DNA from: Siderastrea siderea
Lineage: Eukaryota; Cnidaria; Anthozoa; Scleractinia; Rhizangiidae
Direction: 5' to 3'
DNA: 64,000 nucleotides
NCBI GenBank assembly: GCA_964030785.1
Contig: OZ034968.1
Span: 54,781,730-54,845,729 of the forward strand
A program made the translations under genes and the position numbers. This document shows positions 1-13,500 of the stretch, in pieces. Numbering within the stretch: position 1 is the first letter of the stretch; each line of letters starts with the position of its first letter. The notes below the pieces were generated by a model. That model saw nothing but the letters and a program-made list of their open reading frames with translations. It did no database searches and had not been told where the DNA came from.

Positions 1-2135
1 AAATAAACTCGACACAATTCAATTCTCTGAAAACGTTAGTTAAGTGAGAGAAGCTTTCGTTTTTAAACGGAGAAACAACACATTCATTGATTCCAGCATT
101 ATAATGATTATTAACTTCTGACATGTCTGAGTACATTCCCCTGTCAGTTGTTCGCGTGTAAGAAACACGAATTTAAAAGAAACAGAAAAACTCCTCAGTT
201 CACTTAATTTAGTTCGTGGTCATTAATAATTAATACCATAATTTTGTTTTGAAAAAAAAAATACTCCAGTTCAGTTAAAAGTTTACAAGAATGTATGAAT
301 GGGGCCGTCACGAAAAAAATAATGTGCACGTGATCTTTCCATTTTTTCTTTACTCGTATGTGACATTTTATGAGCTATTGGTTACGAAGTGGTTGAAGCA
401 ATAATTTATTGTCACGTAGTTTTTTTCGAAATTACTTTGGCTAAGTTGATTTGCTTTCCAGTGTTATTTTAAAGGTTACAGGTGCTGAAATATCACAGAT
501 ATAACAAAAATACAAATTTAATATCGTCGCACTGTTTTTCTGCAGAAATCAAATTACTTTCCCCTAAGCATTAAACTCCTGATCATGCCAATTCAATTTT
601 GCAATAACTTTGTATGCAAAACATATAGACAAGAAAACCTGTGGTTTATCAAAGACGGCCCCCTTGTAATATGGCAATCCACGAACCGTAAAGTTGATCC
701 TAAAATGTGGCTATCAGCAAACCATAAAGTAGATCCCAATATATGGCCTTCCACGACCCATAAAGTTAATCTCAAAATATAACCATCCGCGAACTATAAA
801 AATTTTCGATATTTTTCTAGAGCCGATCAAGTCAGCGTGATAAGAGGAACGAATGTTTTATCGTCAACTAATCACCAACTTTCAATTTTACATCCCACCT
901 ACAGAGATAAGTGAAAACGCTCAATTATTTCTTTTGAACGGACAAGTGGTTATTAACCTTTCGCACAGATGGCCTTAGTTCTTTCTGTTTAGATGTGTCT
1001 TTTTAACGATTTGCAGTCTAGCCTCTCTGTCCACTTCTATCTCTTTTAATCATTCATATTTAAAACAGGGACTTCTTAATAAGGATTTTTAATATATATT
1101 TTTTATATTGACAACACTTGATAACACTATAACACTATATTTACACGTATGGCAATAGAAACGGATATCTGCGTCTTGGCCCGTAGTAGATTACACGCTT
1201 GATAACGAATTTAAAGTGGTTCTGAAAACGCTCTCTCATTTTCTGGATGGACGAAAATTAACTCGACACAATTACTCACACGAAATAGTTACAATTGAAA
1301 AACTCTTCTTACAATTCAAAAGTTTTCCTTAGGGAAAAAATTGCTATTCTACACTTACGGTGTCAATCGAAGTGTCTGTAAGCATGCATTTAAAGCCGGT
1401 ATGTAGGTCTTGACTCTGCGCATGGTAAATGACCGTTCTGGCGGCCCAGAAGACACAGGGATTGAAAGAAGAATAGTGAGAACTGTTGTTACATTTGGTT
1501 GCACTGAAAAATCCGATTAAGAAGCGTGTTCAAATAGTCAAGGATGAAGGTAAAGGATGAAAGAGTGAAGATAATATGAATTTTCTGTCAAATAAAGGAA
1601 AATCATAATAAGGGCGGCTGGCATGGCTGGTACACACTTAAATAACACCAGGAAGCTGTTAATTCCCCTTACACGGTCTTTGATGCATGTGGAAAAAATG
1701 AATTTGATGTTCCAAAATTTTCATTCATGCAAAATTTAGAGCTGGCTCATCAAAACAGCAACAAGAAAGCTTAAATTAACCTCTTAATACTGTTACTGTT
1801 AATTTCAGTACAGGCGCGTTTTTGTAGTGTCGCGAAGATTATAAGAAATAATTATCTGAGTAAACATATTACAGAGGTAAACATGGGCGAGCTTATTACA
1901 TTTGTATGGACTAGAGTTTCTGTAAGCATATATTTTAACCAGGATTTCTACTAAAGGATTGCCACAAATTGCATCAAATCAGAAATTTCTGAACAATTCT
2001 GTAACATCATCACTTTACACTCTATTTCCTCAGTTTATCAATGTATTTTCCCTGGGAATGTGCTCTCATAATCTTCTCATCTCTGACAAATTGCACGTTT
2101 CGCTAGCAGATCACGGTGGCCTTAACTTTGTGAAA
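1..2135. other. Gene-poor left edge
   Basis: No exon, RNA gene or recognisable transposon protein could be supported here. Apart from a short 36-bp minisatellite (669-805) I see only AT-rich sequence with short chance ORFs. A short near-identical phrase (aactcgacacaatt) occurs close to the left end and again near 1259. The upstream part of the secreted-protein gene that starts at 2136, including its promoter, must lie in this stretch, but no promoter element stands out. Confidence 0.5.
669..805. repeat. 36-bp minisatellite, about four units
   Basis: Four head-to-tail units begin at 669, 705, 741 and 777. Each carries a variant of atatgg...ccacgaacc...taaagtt. The period is exactly 36 bp, a multiple of three, so an open frame runs through it by chance; the short protein ORF covering it (585-782) is not taken as a gene. 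Divergence between units is about 20-30 percent by eye. Confidence 0.75.
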
Positions 2136-5103
2136 ATGGCGCTTGGGAGCCCGCACTCTTACATCACAGCAGCCTTTCTTCTGATTTCTTCCAAGTTTTG
2201 TCGGCTACATGCTCAGCAATGTATATTTGAATATTCCATATATGGCATGATGCTAAAAGATCACGTTTTTAAGGAGAAAATTACTCCTGATGTTTTGAAG
2301 TGTGTACAGTGGTGTAACACTGATGCCAGATGCCAAAGTATCAACTACGTCATCAGCCAATATATATGCGAGTTGAACGACCGCACAAAGGAAGCCAGGC
2401 CTTTAGACTTCATTTCAGATGGACATCGACTCTACGCAAAAAGGCTTCGCGAAAGAGGTATTGTCTTGCAGCATAGCTATCTATCTGAAAAGACGCCGGA
2501 TCTTCACATCATGAAGTTAATTTTTCAATCCCTTTCGGCTGATTTCTTCATCAGTTTGGTTGTTCATCCGTGTCCATGATAAAATTAAGGAATGAATAAT
2601 GAATAAATGGGAAGATCAGTTTGGTTTGCCCCAAAGTAAAATTACCTTTTTTCTTCTTAACTAATATTATTAACCCCCTTTCAGATCAACTTAGTGAATT
2701 TTCCTAACATTTATCTGGTAACGACTTGGTATAGCAAGTCCTTTTCTATCAAGATTGTCATTATCATCTGATGGCAACTATTTTTTGACAGGCGGTGTTT
2801 GTCAGAATTTTGAATTTCCTCTTTTTAAAGAAAAAATACTACTTACTTGAAGTAAAGGTTGCATGTTCAGACCATTTTCGTGTTCTTTTACTGATTTTGA
2901 TTACTTTGTTTGGAGCTTTCTGGAAAATTAAGAAATCCAAGATGGCCAGGTTCAAGATGGCCGCTGTTTGAGAATGTTACGTAATTCTTGCGTCATATGA
3001 CGCCAGCAGCTTCTGTTTCGGACCATTTGTGGTCTTCTGGGGCCCCCCCGGTCCCAGAAGACCAAAAAATTCCGATCTTAATACTTGATCTAATAAAATC
3101 CAATCTTTCTTCATTTCAGTCCCGCTCGGCTCCATTCCCGAGTTGCCTGCTGTGTCATGCGCGGAGATAAAGGCGAGTGAAGGAGACACTGCAGTCAGCG
3201 GTAACTACTGGTTCGATTCAATCAAACCTGGCAAGGCTGCTTTGGTTCCTTGTGACATGCTAACAGAAGGTTAGAACAACCAGTGTTTCAAATAGAATGA
3301 TTACAGGAGGTGAAGATAATAAACATGGAGGGGAATTGAAGGAGAAGGGGATCGGGGATTGGAAAGGGGAGTTAGGGAGGTTATCATAACATTTGTCATC
3401 AAAATTAAGGAAAGGCGGGGGCTTGTTACCAAGCAGGACTTACTAGTATTAAAGATTTTTATGGTATATTTTAGATGCAGATGAGTGCAATGCTTCAGTC
3501 CCTATCTGTGATGTTAATGCCATCTGTCGCAATACCGTGGGCTCATTCATTTGCACCTGCAAAACTGGCTTTACCGGAAATGGATTCAGGTGTACCGGTA
3601 AGAAAAACACGGAAAACGGTATTAATTATTGCTTGTCGACGTACAGTTGAAAGATTTCATTCCTATACGACAAATAAATTGATAACGTAAATTAACAGTG
3701 ACACTCCTCAAATGCAAATATGACTTTGATTATTCTTAGATGTTAATGTCCTGCTTTAAAGACTGAAAAGATTATTGAATTATAAATTATTGAATTTTTC
3801 TTGCCTTCTCATTTGATCACTGCGCACAAGTTATCCGCGACTAACCCTGCTTTCTTCTTCCTAAGAAAAACGGATTTAAATATCGCAGCATTCAGAAGTT
3901 TTCTCGCCGTGAAGAAAAAGTTTTGTCCAAAAATATGGTAAAATATTCAGCATCAATTACCAAAAATTTCATATTGTAATTATCTTACCAGCGCTTGTTG
4001 AATATGAGGTGCATTGTAACCAGCCCGGTACTACACACCTCACTGCAGGGTATTTGTCACCTTATATTCCACGCACGTTCGGGGAATGGCCCCTAAGGCG
4101 GGATTATACTTTTATACTTTAACGGGATATTATTTAAGAAAGAAATCACTGTAAGCTGTAGACGGTTTTGGAACGTTCTACAAACAATCCATATTTCAGT
4201 GACACGAAGTATCCTTAACGTCACAAGTGTGAGACTATAGGAGGAGGTGGGGAAAACTTAATTCAAATACCCGAGTAAAAATGGATGTCAACAAATGGCA
4301 AGCGCTCAGCGTGCACTGTTGAGTTGTTGAATGCACGCCGACGCTGAGTTGCTCTAGGAGACGAGTGACACCAGCTGCTCGAATGTTTGGCGAATGTTCT
4401 GTTCAAACAATAGAGTTCTTCTGTCGAAGGCACTATCGTGTGATAGGTTGCCCGAGGAAATGTGAAGTTCACAACAAATATTAGCTTATATGAAGTTTGA
4501 ACATCAAATTTCTGAGGAAGCCTTTCACACATAGGGCCTGAGACAGAAGGACACTATTGTTTTTATTGTACGACGCTAAATTTTGAGCGAAATTGCCAAA
4601 AACGGGCACTATGCGAGATAGGCTCCCGCTGAGGAGAGACACTATCGCGTCACGTGATCGATTTCGACCAATGGGAGCGCGCCAAAAGTTAGCGTTGTAC
4701 TATAAAACTCAGTAACTTACCTTCTTACCTATACCTGCCTTCCTGCCTACCTACTTACCTACTTGACCTATTTAGTCCAGCATTGCTACTTTGAGTGATT
4801 GTCCTAACTTGGTATGAGTTCAAAGCCGGTGCATTAGTTAAACTAATTCACCAAGTGATTATATCTATGGGGACGGTTTCGCTAGAAAAGCTGAAGTTTG
4901 CATCTTATCAAAAGTCTTTGTCATCTTTATATCTTGCAGACATTAAGGAGTGTTCCGACGGCACTCACAGTTGTCTTGTGGATACAGCGACTTGTACAAA
5001 CACTATTGGATCGTACACATGCTCTTGCAAACCAGGATACGAAGGAGATGGAAAGACAAGCTGCATTATTCCAGGTAAAATGTGGTAAAGCTCATCGTTG
5101 TCG

Positions 5104-5167
<64 letters not shown>

Positions 5168-7500
5168 TCTATTTGATATTGTTATATAGTTAAAAAGGGT
5201 GACGGGCCTGCGCGGCTCCCACGCACGTGTTTTAGCCTTTCTAAATGGCTTAAAAATTTAAGCCAGAAGTTGTATCTGCAGTTTTGATTTGTGATCCTCT
5301 TTATTGTGTCTAAAACAGTAACAGGCCTGCGCGCCTCCTGTGCGCGTGTTTTTAGCCTTTCTAGAGTTTTGCTCTCACAAGTATATCTTTGAGGGAACGC
5401 CCTCTTTTGTATACGATATTAGGGGCGGTTCCTTGAAAATGTCGTTTAGCAATGGTTGTTGTGTTATGAAATGACAGCTGCTCATGAGTATTGGTTTTAA
5501 GTTAGGCACTGCTGGGTGATACTGCGTTACAAAGGGCACGTTTTTTTGTTTTGTTTTAGTTTTTGTCGGAGGGCTTGATTCCTGTCTTCAAAAGTAACTA
5601 CTGAGAGGGTTGTTTGAATTAAGTTTTCTGGGTATCCTCTCTCAAGAAGACGTGTTTGAAGTTTGTGACGTTCTCTTCAAATAATGCTTTAGAAGAGTTA
5701 GTTCTGAGTAGTCTTAGAGCCTCTCCTTTGATGAAGCCTCTTTTCACTCCTGGTGGATGGCAGGTTGAAAAATGGGTGTACTGAAATGTCTCAGCGGGCT
5801 TAAAATGGGTGCGTACATCTAGCACCGACTCATTTCTAAATCTTTCCACCTTTGTAAACAGTAGTGTCCAAGAAGTTTGTTTCTGGTTCGGATACTTCAG
5901 CCGTAAACTTGATAGTTTGATGGTGTTTATAAGCTTGTTCAATGAACTGTGTGACCTCTTCTCTGGTTGCGATCCAGAGGGAGAAGATGTCGTCAATGAA
6001 TCGCTTCCAGACGAGCAGCTTTAAAGCGCTTTGATTTAAAATCTCTGTTTCTACATTAGCCATGAAAATTTTGGCGAAAGCAATTGCCATTTTGGTGCCC
6101 ATGGCAGTCCCATGTATTTGTAGGTAGTTTTTAAAAACTTACAAATGACCAGATTAACTTACTGGCGAAAGGGCTGAAATACATTCCCACACCCGACAAA
6201 CGAGATGCAAATTAAAAAACAAATCTTGCATGACTTCGATCATTTTGCGAGAAGAATGCGTCTCCAATACATTTTTCACGGGGAAAACACAGAACCTCAT
6301 CCTTTCCACGTTAAATCTCCATGGAAACCACCAGTACAACCATCTGTAACCCTTGAGAGCTACTTAGAAGAGGTCAAAATTCAACTAGCAGAACTGGAAC
6401 TCAAAAATCCAAAGGATAATCTTAATCCCGCTGAACGCGAGGCACTTAATGCCCTAAAGCGTGACACCAACATTAACCTTAAAAACGCTGACAAAGGAAC
6501 TACAACTGTAGTTCTAAACATTGAGGACAAAATTAAAGAAGGTTAAACCCAGCTCGATAACAGAGAACACTACAGACCTCTTGTGAATCCTATGGTAGAG
6601 GAAACGAACCTAAAAGTTCAATAGCTTTTTAGCGACCTCTATCTTGGAAACCACATAGATGAAATGACCAAAACATGACTTTGTCAAACACCACAACCGT
6701 CCTGTATTCCAATATTCTACACCCCAACAAAAATACACATGATGATGACTTCCGCCCAGGTTGTCGAAACGCCAATCAATGTCACCACAAATAGTCCTTC
6801 TCGGGACTACACTCACCCAGACGATCATAATTTACCGACTGATATGACTTCTGGGTTCAAACCATTTACAGTGTTGCATCGAAATTTCTCAGAAATACTA
6901 TCGGCTGTCTTGCTGGACGGAAAACGCATAACGCCATTTAGTCTTTAATCTCTGTATCAAAACTTTGTGTCCTTTAATTCTTTTTATTAAGTGTTCTGTT
7001 TCTATTTTATCAACCAGCAAAAATTTAGACGATTGTGTTGTATGGTCTGTATAATGACGTATCGTGGTCCTAAATTGATGCCGATAGAGGAACAACATCT
7101 GCGTAAGAATGCTTGTTGTTATTTTCTAGAATGTAAAAATTACCAAGCTCTGACCGGGCAGAATGGTAGGAAGTACACATACGTCACAACATCTGCGCAC
7201 TGTGACGATACCCTTGGTCCCGGATGGTTTCGTTTCCAAGAACACACTGGAACGAAAATGCCTACGTCATGTGTTCCTATAAATAGATGTAATGCGCATG
7301 CGCCTGGGTGGTTAAACGGGGCTCATCCCACAGTGGCTGATGGGAAAGTCATCAGGCAGGTCTGCTTCCACCTCAACGGCAACTGCTGCCGTTGGTCCAT
7401 CAACATTCAAGTGCGCAACTGTGGGGATTTCTTCGTTTATTACTTCAATGGAACACCAGCCCAACATCCTTGTTATCTTCGCTACTGTTCCTCAGACTAA
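2136..7500 (+). CDS. Secreted PAN/EGF/D8C multidomain protein (uromodulin/OIT3-like C-terminus)
   Basis: Exons: 2136-2457, 3120-3269, 3475-3597, 4940-5074, 7130-7500; all introns are GT-AG and every internal junction is phase 1, giving 366 residues plus stop. The ATG at 2136 has a good context (aaaATGg) and opens a hydrophobic signal peptide of about 26 residues. A PAN/apple-like cysteine module follows (exon 1). Exon 2 resembles the N-terminal part of coral fibrinogen-type domains (SCAEIK, GNYWFDS, VPCDM). Exons 3 and 4 are each one EGF module; exon 3 has the calcium-binding DxDEC-like start (ADECN) and a typical GSFICTC turn. The last exon is a D8C domain, the cysteine-rich module of uromodulin, GP2 and OIT3, with [22 protein letters not shown] and CCRW. 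Established for these domains: extracellular matrix, adhesion or ligand binding. The specific ligand is unknown. No transmembrane segment is seen. A signal-bearing exon upstream of 2136 is not excluded. Confidence 0.82.
3030..3064. repeat. 12-bp-stem hairpin in intron 2
   Basis: tggtcttctggg (3030-3041) and cccagaagacca (3053-3064) are perfect reverse complements around a C-rich 11-nt loop. It lies about 55 bp upstream of the acceptor of the second exon of the secreted-protein gene. It may be the core of a short MITE; no target duplication is clear. Confidence 0.6.
5104..5167. repeat. (CAT)n microsatellite
   Basis: About 20 uninterrupted CAT triplets start some 30 bp after the donor of the second EGF exon. 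In one frame they read as a poly-histidine ORF, which is an artefact. Confidence 0.95.
5619..6140 (-). pseudogene. Penelope-like element reverse transcriptase, C-terminal half (broken)
   Basis: On the minus strand this reads as the second half of a Penelope-like reverse transcriptase. [25 protein letters not shown] (the catalytic DD box) and [11 protein letters not shown] come first. After a frameshift near 5845 the next frame continues with [37 protein letters not shown] and RTNSS. The two frames overlap in position but complement each other, so one indel separates them. No GIY-YIG endonuclease is visible beyond 5619. It lies in the last intron of the secreted-protein gene. The matching N-terminal half lies right next to it on the opposite strand, so this copy is rearranged and non-functional. 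Confidence 0.85.
6205..6780 (+). pseudogene. Penelope-like element, N-terminal RT half and terminal repeat, inverted relative to its partner
   Basis: The plus strand encodes the upstream part of a Penelope-like [19 protein letters not shown], the proline-rich PWKPPVQPS, then [15 protein letters not shown] and [12 protein letters not shown] (first RT block). A TAA follows at 6544, but homology continues as [14 protein letters not shown] and, past further stops, as VFQYSTP. From about 6731 the sequence changes into a region also found near 19445-19590: gatgacttccg...gttgtcgaaac and later gactacactcaccc. I read this as the element's terminal repeat. The RT is cut before its catalytic aspartates; the remainder is on the minus strand at 5619-6140. 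Confidence 0.8.
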
Positions 7501-7511
7501 AACGTTTCTTA

Positions 7512-7765
7512 AGGCTGGCTTTCACTAAGACCTAAGCATAAGCAAAAGCATAAAGATAAGCAAGTGAGCACACTAGGGACATTACCACAAGGACATATTA
7601 CGCACGCGCAGAAAACCATTTGTTGAGTCAATTCTCGATTCCAGGTCCCCTCGATGAAAACAAGATGACGGACGAAAATGAAGCAGAGGGGTAAGCACAA
7701 GAACAACAACACTTGCTTATGCTCGCGTTTGTGCACATGCTCAAGCTTATGTCTTCAGCTTAAAG
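7512..7765. mobile_element. Possible palindromic MITE
   Basis: The left end (ggctttcactaagacctaag) and the right end (gcttatgtcttcagcttaaag) are imperfect reverse complements, and both arms are rich in the phrase aagcataagc. There is no coding capacity. It lies directly after the stop codon of the secreted-protein gene, so it may supply or displace that gene's 3' UTR. Ends and target duplication are not resolved. Confidence 0.45.
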
Positions 7766-10526
7766 ATGTTAAACAGATTTTCAAGTAAATCAACAAGGTG
7801 ATCATGACATAAATAAGCAGTCCGCCGAATTTAACAGCGTGAAAAACGGATTCCTGCACACCCTGTGTATTCATGAGATAATTAGCAAGAGAGTACCACT
7901 AACATAAGATTGTTGACCGGGCAGACACACCTTTCATGTGTAATCGATGACTTTTTTTAATGGATTAAGGCTTATTACATGCATCCTTGATTTATGTATG
8001 TTTTACCTTTTTTTCTTTTTTAAGACAAATAGGATTGGGAATAGTCTTTGGTGATTATCGCCTGCCGCTGTGTATATTTGTGATTCACCAAAAAATACAA
8101 ACACATATTTCTCCGAATCTGGAAATCTACCTGAACCTCCTCCTAATGCAAGAAATAAGAAGGATGAAAACTGAAAAGGTCCAAGCCTTTATCACTTTCT
8201 GTATTCGTACTGCTAATCAGCAATTTATAATCAGAATATTACTAAGACAGGATTGTTGCCCACAGTTGTACAAAGATATTTTAGTTGAAAACCTAGATAT
8301 TGTATCCATTAACTTCCACCTCTTTAAGGAAAAAGGTTCTAAGAACAGTCGTTTCATTATGGCCTACGCTATGTATATATAGTTGTAAATAAATTCACCC
8401 AAAAATGCAAAGAAAAGTTTTTTTATAAATCTCAAATGTTAATACCCAAAATCTTCTCCCAATCTGAGAAAAGGTCACACTTGGAATGTTCAAGATGGAA
8501 AAAGAAAAAGGTACGAGTCTTTATCACGTTCTCGCCTTTGGTTTTATAACGAAGCAGGCCAAGTGACTCATTGAAGTTCCAGAAAAAGAAATAAAAGTAT
8601 TTAACCATTTTCATTGTTTTCCATATACTTAATAGGGCGTATACACCTGACGTCATCGCCGCCGCGTTGGTGTACCGTTAACAAAAGGTTTCTCATTAGC
8701 TCCTTTTGTTATAGTACAACAACATGGCCGCCACGCCATCGACCTTTGAGTCTCTAGAGACTGGTTGTATACGTTCCACAGTATGTGTTAGATGGATTTC
8801 TTATGAAGTTAAATAGCTTATTTTAAGCTAATGGCAACCTAAGGGCACGATGAGAACAGTGCATCTAGCCTGCTGTAGCTATTCATTTTGCTCGAATAAA
8901 TTAGTTTGGTTATCACACAGTGGCAAAGTACGAGTTTGTGCGTAAATGCAACAGATGCACTATATATGCTAAAGATACGAAACAGTTCAGAAAAATAGTA
9001 ATAATGATTGTTTTTTACTGGTATTTGTTAGCTTCTTGGGCTAATTTAAAGAAATTGGAAGAGATCTGTGCGAGCTTTAAAATTTGCTTAGTTTTGCGGA
9101 GGCTTTCTAGACATGTACAAAATAAAAACAAATGTTTAAAGCTTATAGAGGTTGCCGAAATCTTATCACTTTTGAGAACTTAAAAGTTCTTTCTTCTTAA
9201 AATAATTTTGCATTTTCGTAGTCAACTGTTAAAATGTTATCATAAACGTTTTCTGTGTATCTTTTATTGTTTGTAAAATTCACATAACAAAAGGCTGGCA
9301 ATGAGTGAAATTGTGCTTCACAATTAAACGTGTAACTAGCTGAGACTAAAAAATTGCTTAATCTTGGTGTCTCGACAATTTTATCTTCGACAACTTCCTA
9401 GTGATCTACACTATATGTTTCATCATGCGGGAGTCTAATTTTGCGAATGGGCGATTTTTTGAGTGTGTTTTGCGGGAACTAGTTTTTTGTGATTGGGAAA
9501 GCTGGTTTTTCTTGCTGGGAATTAATTTTTGGCGAATTCCAGGAAGTCGCCTTCTATTTGGCATAGAATTATAACATTCCCTTTTTTGGAATACAAACAA
9601 TTGAATATAGGTAAACAACATGTGGATGTATAACACGTTAATCCTTCAGACGATCCTTTTCTTTAAAGCTTTTAACAGCCAAATACTTGTAGTGTAACAA
9701 CTGCAATGCCGTCGTTTTATTTCTGAAAGTTTTATTTCTAATTTCGTTTTGTTTCTGAACGAAAGAGATGGTTTGGGTTAAGTAAATGAGCACCAACATG
9801 ATTTTACATTACAATCCAAAACAGGAAAACCGAACGCAAAGGGGCTTTAAAAGCTTTAACTGTTTTTATTTCACTTTAGACAATTTGACACGCCCTAAAC
9901 ATTACTTTAGTTTTATTTTAACGTTCATTTACAGCCATGTAAAAGCATAGTCCGCCAAACAAACAGGGGATGGTATGCCTGTGCTAAGAAAGTAAAAAGC
10001 TCTCAGTCTAAATACAATAGACTGGAGAAATATTTGTCAAATCTTTAACGATTCACAAGAAGAAGGCAATAAAAAACCCAAGGGAACACAGGGTCCCAAA
10101 AGGGGCGTTCGTGGACTTCCCTCGGGATCCTTGGACGTCACGCTTTGGATTAAGGAATCAGGCCTTCCTTTACCTGGAGTCCGGACAAAAAGCTGATTCT
10201 AGCGACGTAGAGGCATGGAGTAAGCTAAGGCGATGGAATGCTTGAGCCCCAACTTTTCTGCCTCGGAGCTCGGAGCCCTGAACCCTTTGAGCCCCTGAAA
10301 ATGAAAGATATTCTACACACGACACCTTCCATTTTCGTAGCCTTTTTCAAATTATCTAGCTAACACATTTGCTTCCTAAAAACATGACGAATTTGTTTTG
10401 TGATGATGAACAACTATAGACCATATTATGGTTACAGTGTGAGAAAGAGCGCCAGTTCTTAATTGCATAAGGAATGAAACTGTTCTGAAAAACGAGAAAT
10501 CTCCTTGCCACCTCCCAGTTAAGCGG
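7766..10526. other. Intergenic stretch without a supported gene
   Basis: The gap separates the plus-strand secreted-protein gene from the end of minus-strand transporter A. The longest ORF (7987-8382, plus) has biased composition and no recognisable motif. Short palindromic phrases near 8650-8780 and a repetitive gcgggaact/gctgggaatt-type stretch near 9430-9550 look like MITE debris. Nothing else is supported. Confidence 0.45.
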
Positions 10527-13500
10527 CTACCAACTGTTACTCCCAATCCAACGGTAATACAAAAGGCTAACGCCATGATTGCTTCTCATAATGGCAGCAG
10601 GTTCCATGGACCGTTTTGTCTCCATCGTTGAGTCTGTTTGCAAAGTTGAAAAAATAGACAAACAATGCAATACCTCAGGATTAGCGTAGAATAAGTAAAA
10701 AAAAAAGTTGACGTCGCACATGAGCCAATGGAGCCCACACGGCCAGAGCTTAACCCGGTTTCTGTAGCATGAAGCAACCGAGACACAGTGTAACACAGTG
10801 TCTTTTAAACAATACTTGACCATTATTTAAAGGTTTTCGTTAATGTAAATGTGAGTTCAAACTCACTTTCCAGTATTAGGAAAATTAGTTGACATATTTA
10901 ACCCAAGCTCCGGCCGTGTGGGCCCCCTGGGCTCATGTGCGACTGCATTCCTTATGCAATTAAATGTTCAGTAGAAAGCTTTCTATTGAACATTTATTTT
11001 TGTGACTATGGACATGTAAAGCGCTTTTGCACGTCTTCAGAAAAGGCGCTATATAAATTGTATAAATTATTATTATTATGATTATTATTATTATTATTAT
11101 TATTATTATTTAAACCTTTCACAACGAACATCAACGATGCGATCCTACAACGGTTTTATGTTTTATGGAAAGTGGTAAAAGTTTCCTCTTTTCCCAGATA
11201 CCGCGCCCATTGTTGTAATCCAGCATTCTTAACCCAGAAATTAACTTTCTCGAATAAAAAATATCTGGAATATCAAAAATTGGAATAGCTACTAGGCTAG
11301 TCATTGCTGCTTCCTTGTATTCCATTGAATGGTATCGCTTACTTTTATCCGGCAATTTTTGCTCAATTAGGCACAAGAAACATGACAACGTCAGTGGAAC
11401 TTACCATGTCGCTTGCCGGTTAATTTTGAAGCCTGGAACAACAAAACAATCAGCAAACTAATCGCGGCGAGTGAGCCTGGTACGAGTGAAAACACGTGAC
11501 GCACATAATTGCCACACCCTTTGCAGTCTTCAGACGAGGAACTGGAAATGTAAATAACCGTAATATCGTCAGGAAGTTCACAAACCGAAAGTTCCAGGTT
11601 GTATCCTCCATCTCAACTCCCCACCTCCACACACACAATACTATAATCCCCTTCTCTTACAGTTATAAAACCACCGACGTCGTAAGCAACGAAGACATCA
11701 TTCTGGTTATCAGCCTGTCCGCATTTTAGCCCATTACTTCTCGCTTCTGTGCTCTTCGCGTTGCCAGCTGTACGATGATCTACTCATCTAAGCTGCCAAA
11801 GTCTTATTGATGAAAGTAGCGACCAATCAAATTGCCAAGCTTAAGTGGGTGTCTAATTTTCGGGCCGTTAGTTGGTAATGTTTTCGGAGTCCTATCCACG
11901 TGTAACCCAAATTGCCGTGTGATATACTGTTATAAGTCACGAAAATGTTTTAAAGCTTCAGACATATCACTGCCGGGGATTTCCAAGATGAGTGCCGAAA
12001 AGAAAACAAAAAGATTCGCGAATTACAGAATAAAATACACTGTTTTGTTACCCAAGATGCGGCTGTAGTAGTCTCTTAGGGTCATCAAGCAACGTTCTGC
12101 GTGACGACTAAAGAACGGCTGCGTAGGAGACTACTGCTGTAGCTATTGGTAGCGGCAAATAAAGCCTTTATGGCATTGCGTTATCCAATTTTCATCCATA
12201 GTGAGATCAACCTTGAGTCAAGTGGTTGCTTACCGGAAGTTAAAGATAACAGAAAACAGAAAATTTCTAATCATCAGTCAAAAAGTGGTCGCGATCGCTA
12301 ACGAGAGGTGGTTGTCTACGAGAGCTTCATACTAAAGTAATTTGACTTAGAAAGTTGTATATTTTGTAACAGTGGTTGCTACCGGTGGTGGTCGCTTACT
12401 GGAGGTGGTTGCACAGGGAGATTCAGCGGCAGATGAAGCATATAACACAAGGTATGAACTGTGAGTTATATGTAGGGAGACTATATGTTAGCTTGACATG
12501 AAGTAGTTTCCAAACTGTGAGCATCCCATCGGGACACCCCCCCCCCCACCCTGCGGTGTTACCTTTCTTCAGGGAAGAAATCCTGTACAACCATGACCAC
12601 GGATCCTCCAGCAAGACTTTCTACCATGCTCAGGAAGGCAAATACGAAACCAGACGTGCTCTGAGTAAATAATGTAAATGTTTTGATTGAGAATCAAGAA
12701 GAATTAAATTTAAAAAAAATTCCCCTATTCTATTACGCTTGACATTTAACCCAAAGCCATATTTTGTAGCCCATTTTCTTATTTAGATTAAAATCAGCTC
12801 AGGAAAATGTTGTCAAAGATCAACAACTGACTTACTTTGTTGTCTCCAATAAGTTCTGTTGCAAAGCTAAATGCATTAACGAACATGGCGGAAAATCCAA
12901 AACCCAGCAAAACCGCAGCCGGGTAGATTGACACTCTGGAGGACTGGGTAATAAAATAAAACCACACGGCAGCTCCAATCACGACAACACCAGCCAAGGT
13001 GAAAGACCACTGCAAGTAAAGAAAGGTGAATTTGGGTTAGCTTGAAACCAACGCAAGCTGAAATAACTTCAGATAGAAATGGATTGCTACTTGAAGAAAA
13101 TACGTTTTGGACCAGCGTTTTCAAACTCTCCTTTCATTTTTTGTATATTTCACGATACCCTACCTTGTTCCCTATTTTGCCAATAAGTTTCTTTGTTATT
13201 CCAGTGGAGATTGTTGCACTTATTAACACAACAAGTGGCAAATATGCAATAGCTTCCTGAAATAAATAAGTAGAAGTCAGATAGATTTTCCCAGTACCTT
13301 GTTTCATCTGCAGCATCAGCAAGACGACCTGTTTGACGTTTATTTTATTCGATAGTCACATGCACCGTTTTAGGAGGTGAAGCCTCAGTGTTCGTTTTTT
13401 TTAAACTTAACATAGCATAGCATAGTATAGTATAGCATAGCATAGGATAGCATAGCATAGCATAGCATTGCATAGCATAGCATAGCATAGCATTAACATC

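Noticed and set aside
4898..5176. ORF with a 22-residue histidine run
   Set aside because: It is a shifted frame of the second EGF exon running into a CAT microsatellite; the donor at 5075 ends the real exon.
7987..8382. 131-codon plus-strand ORF as a gene
   Set aside because: No recognisable motif, low-complexity hydrophobic start, no codon or splice support.
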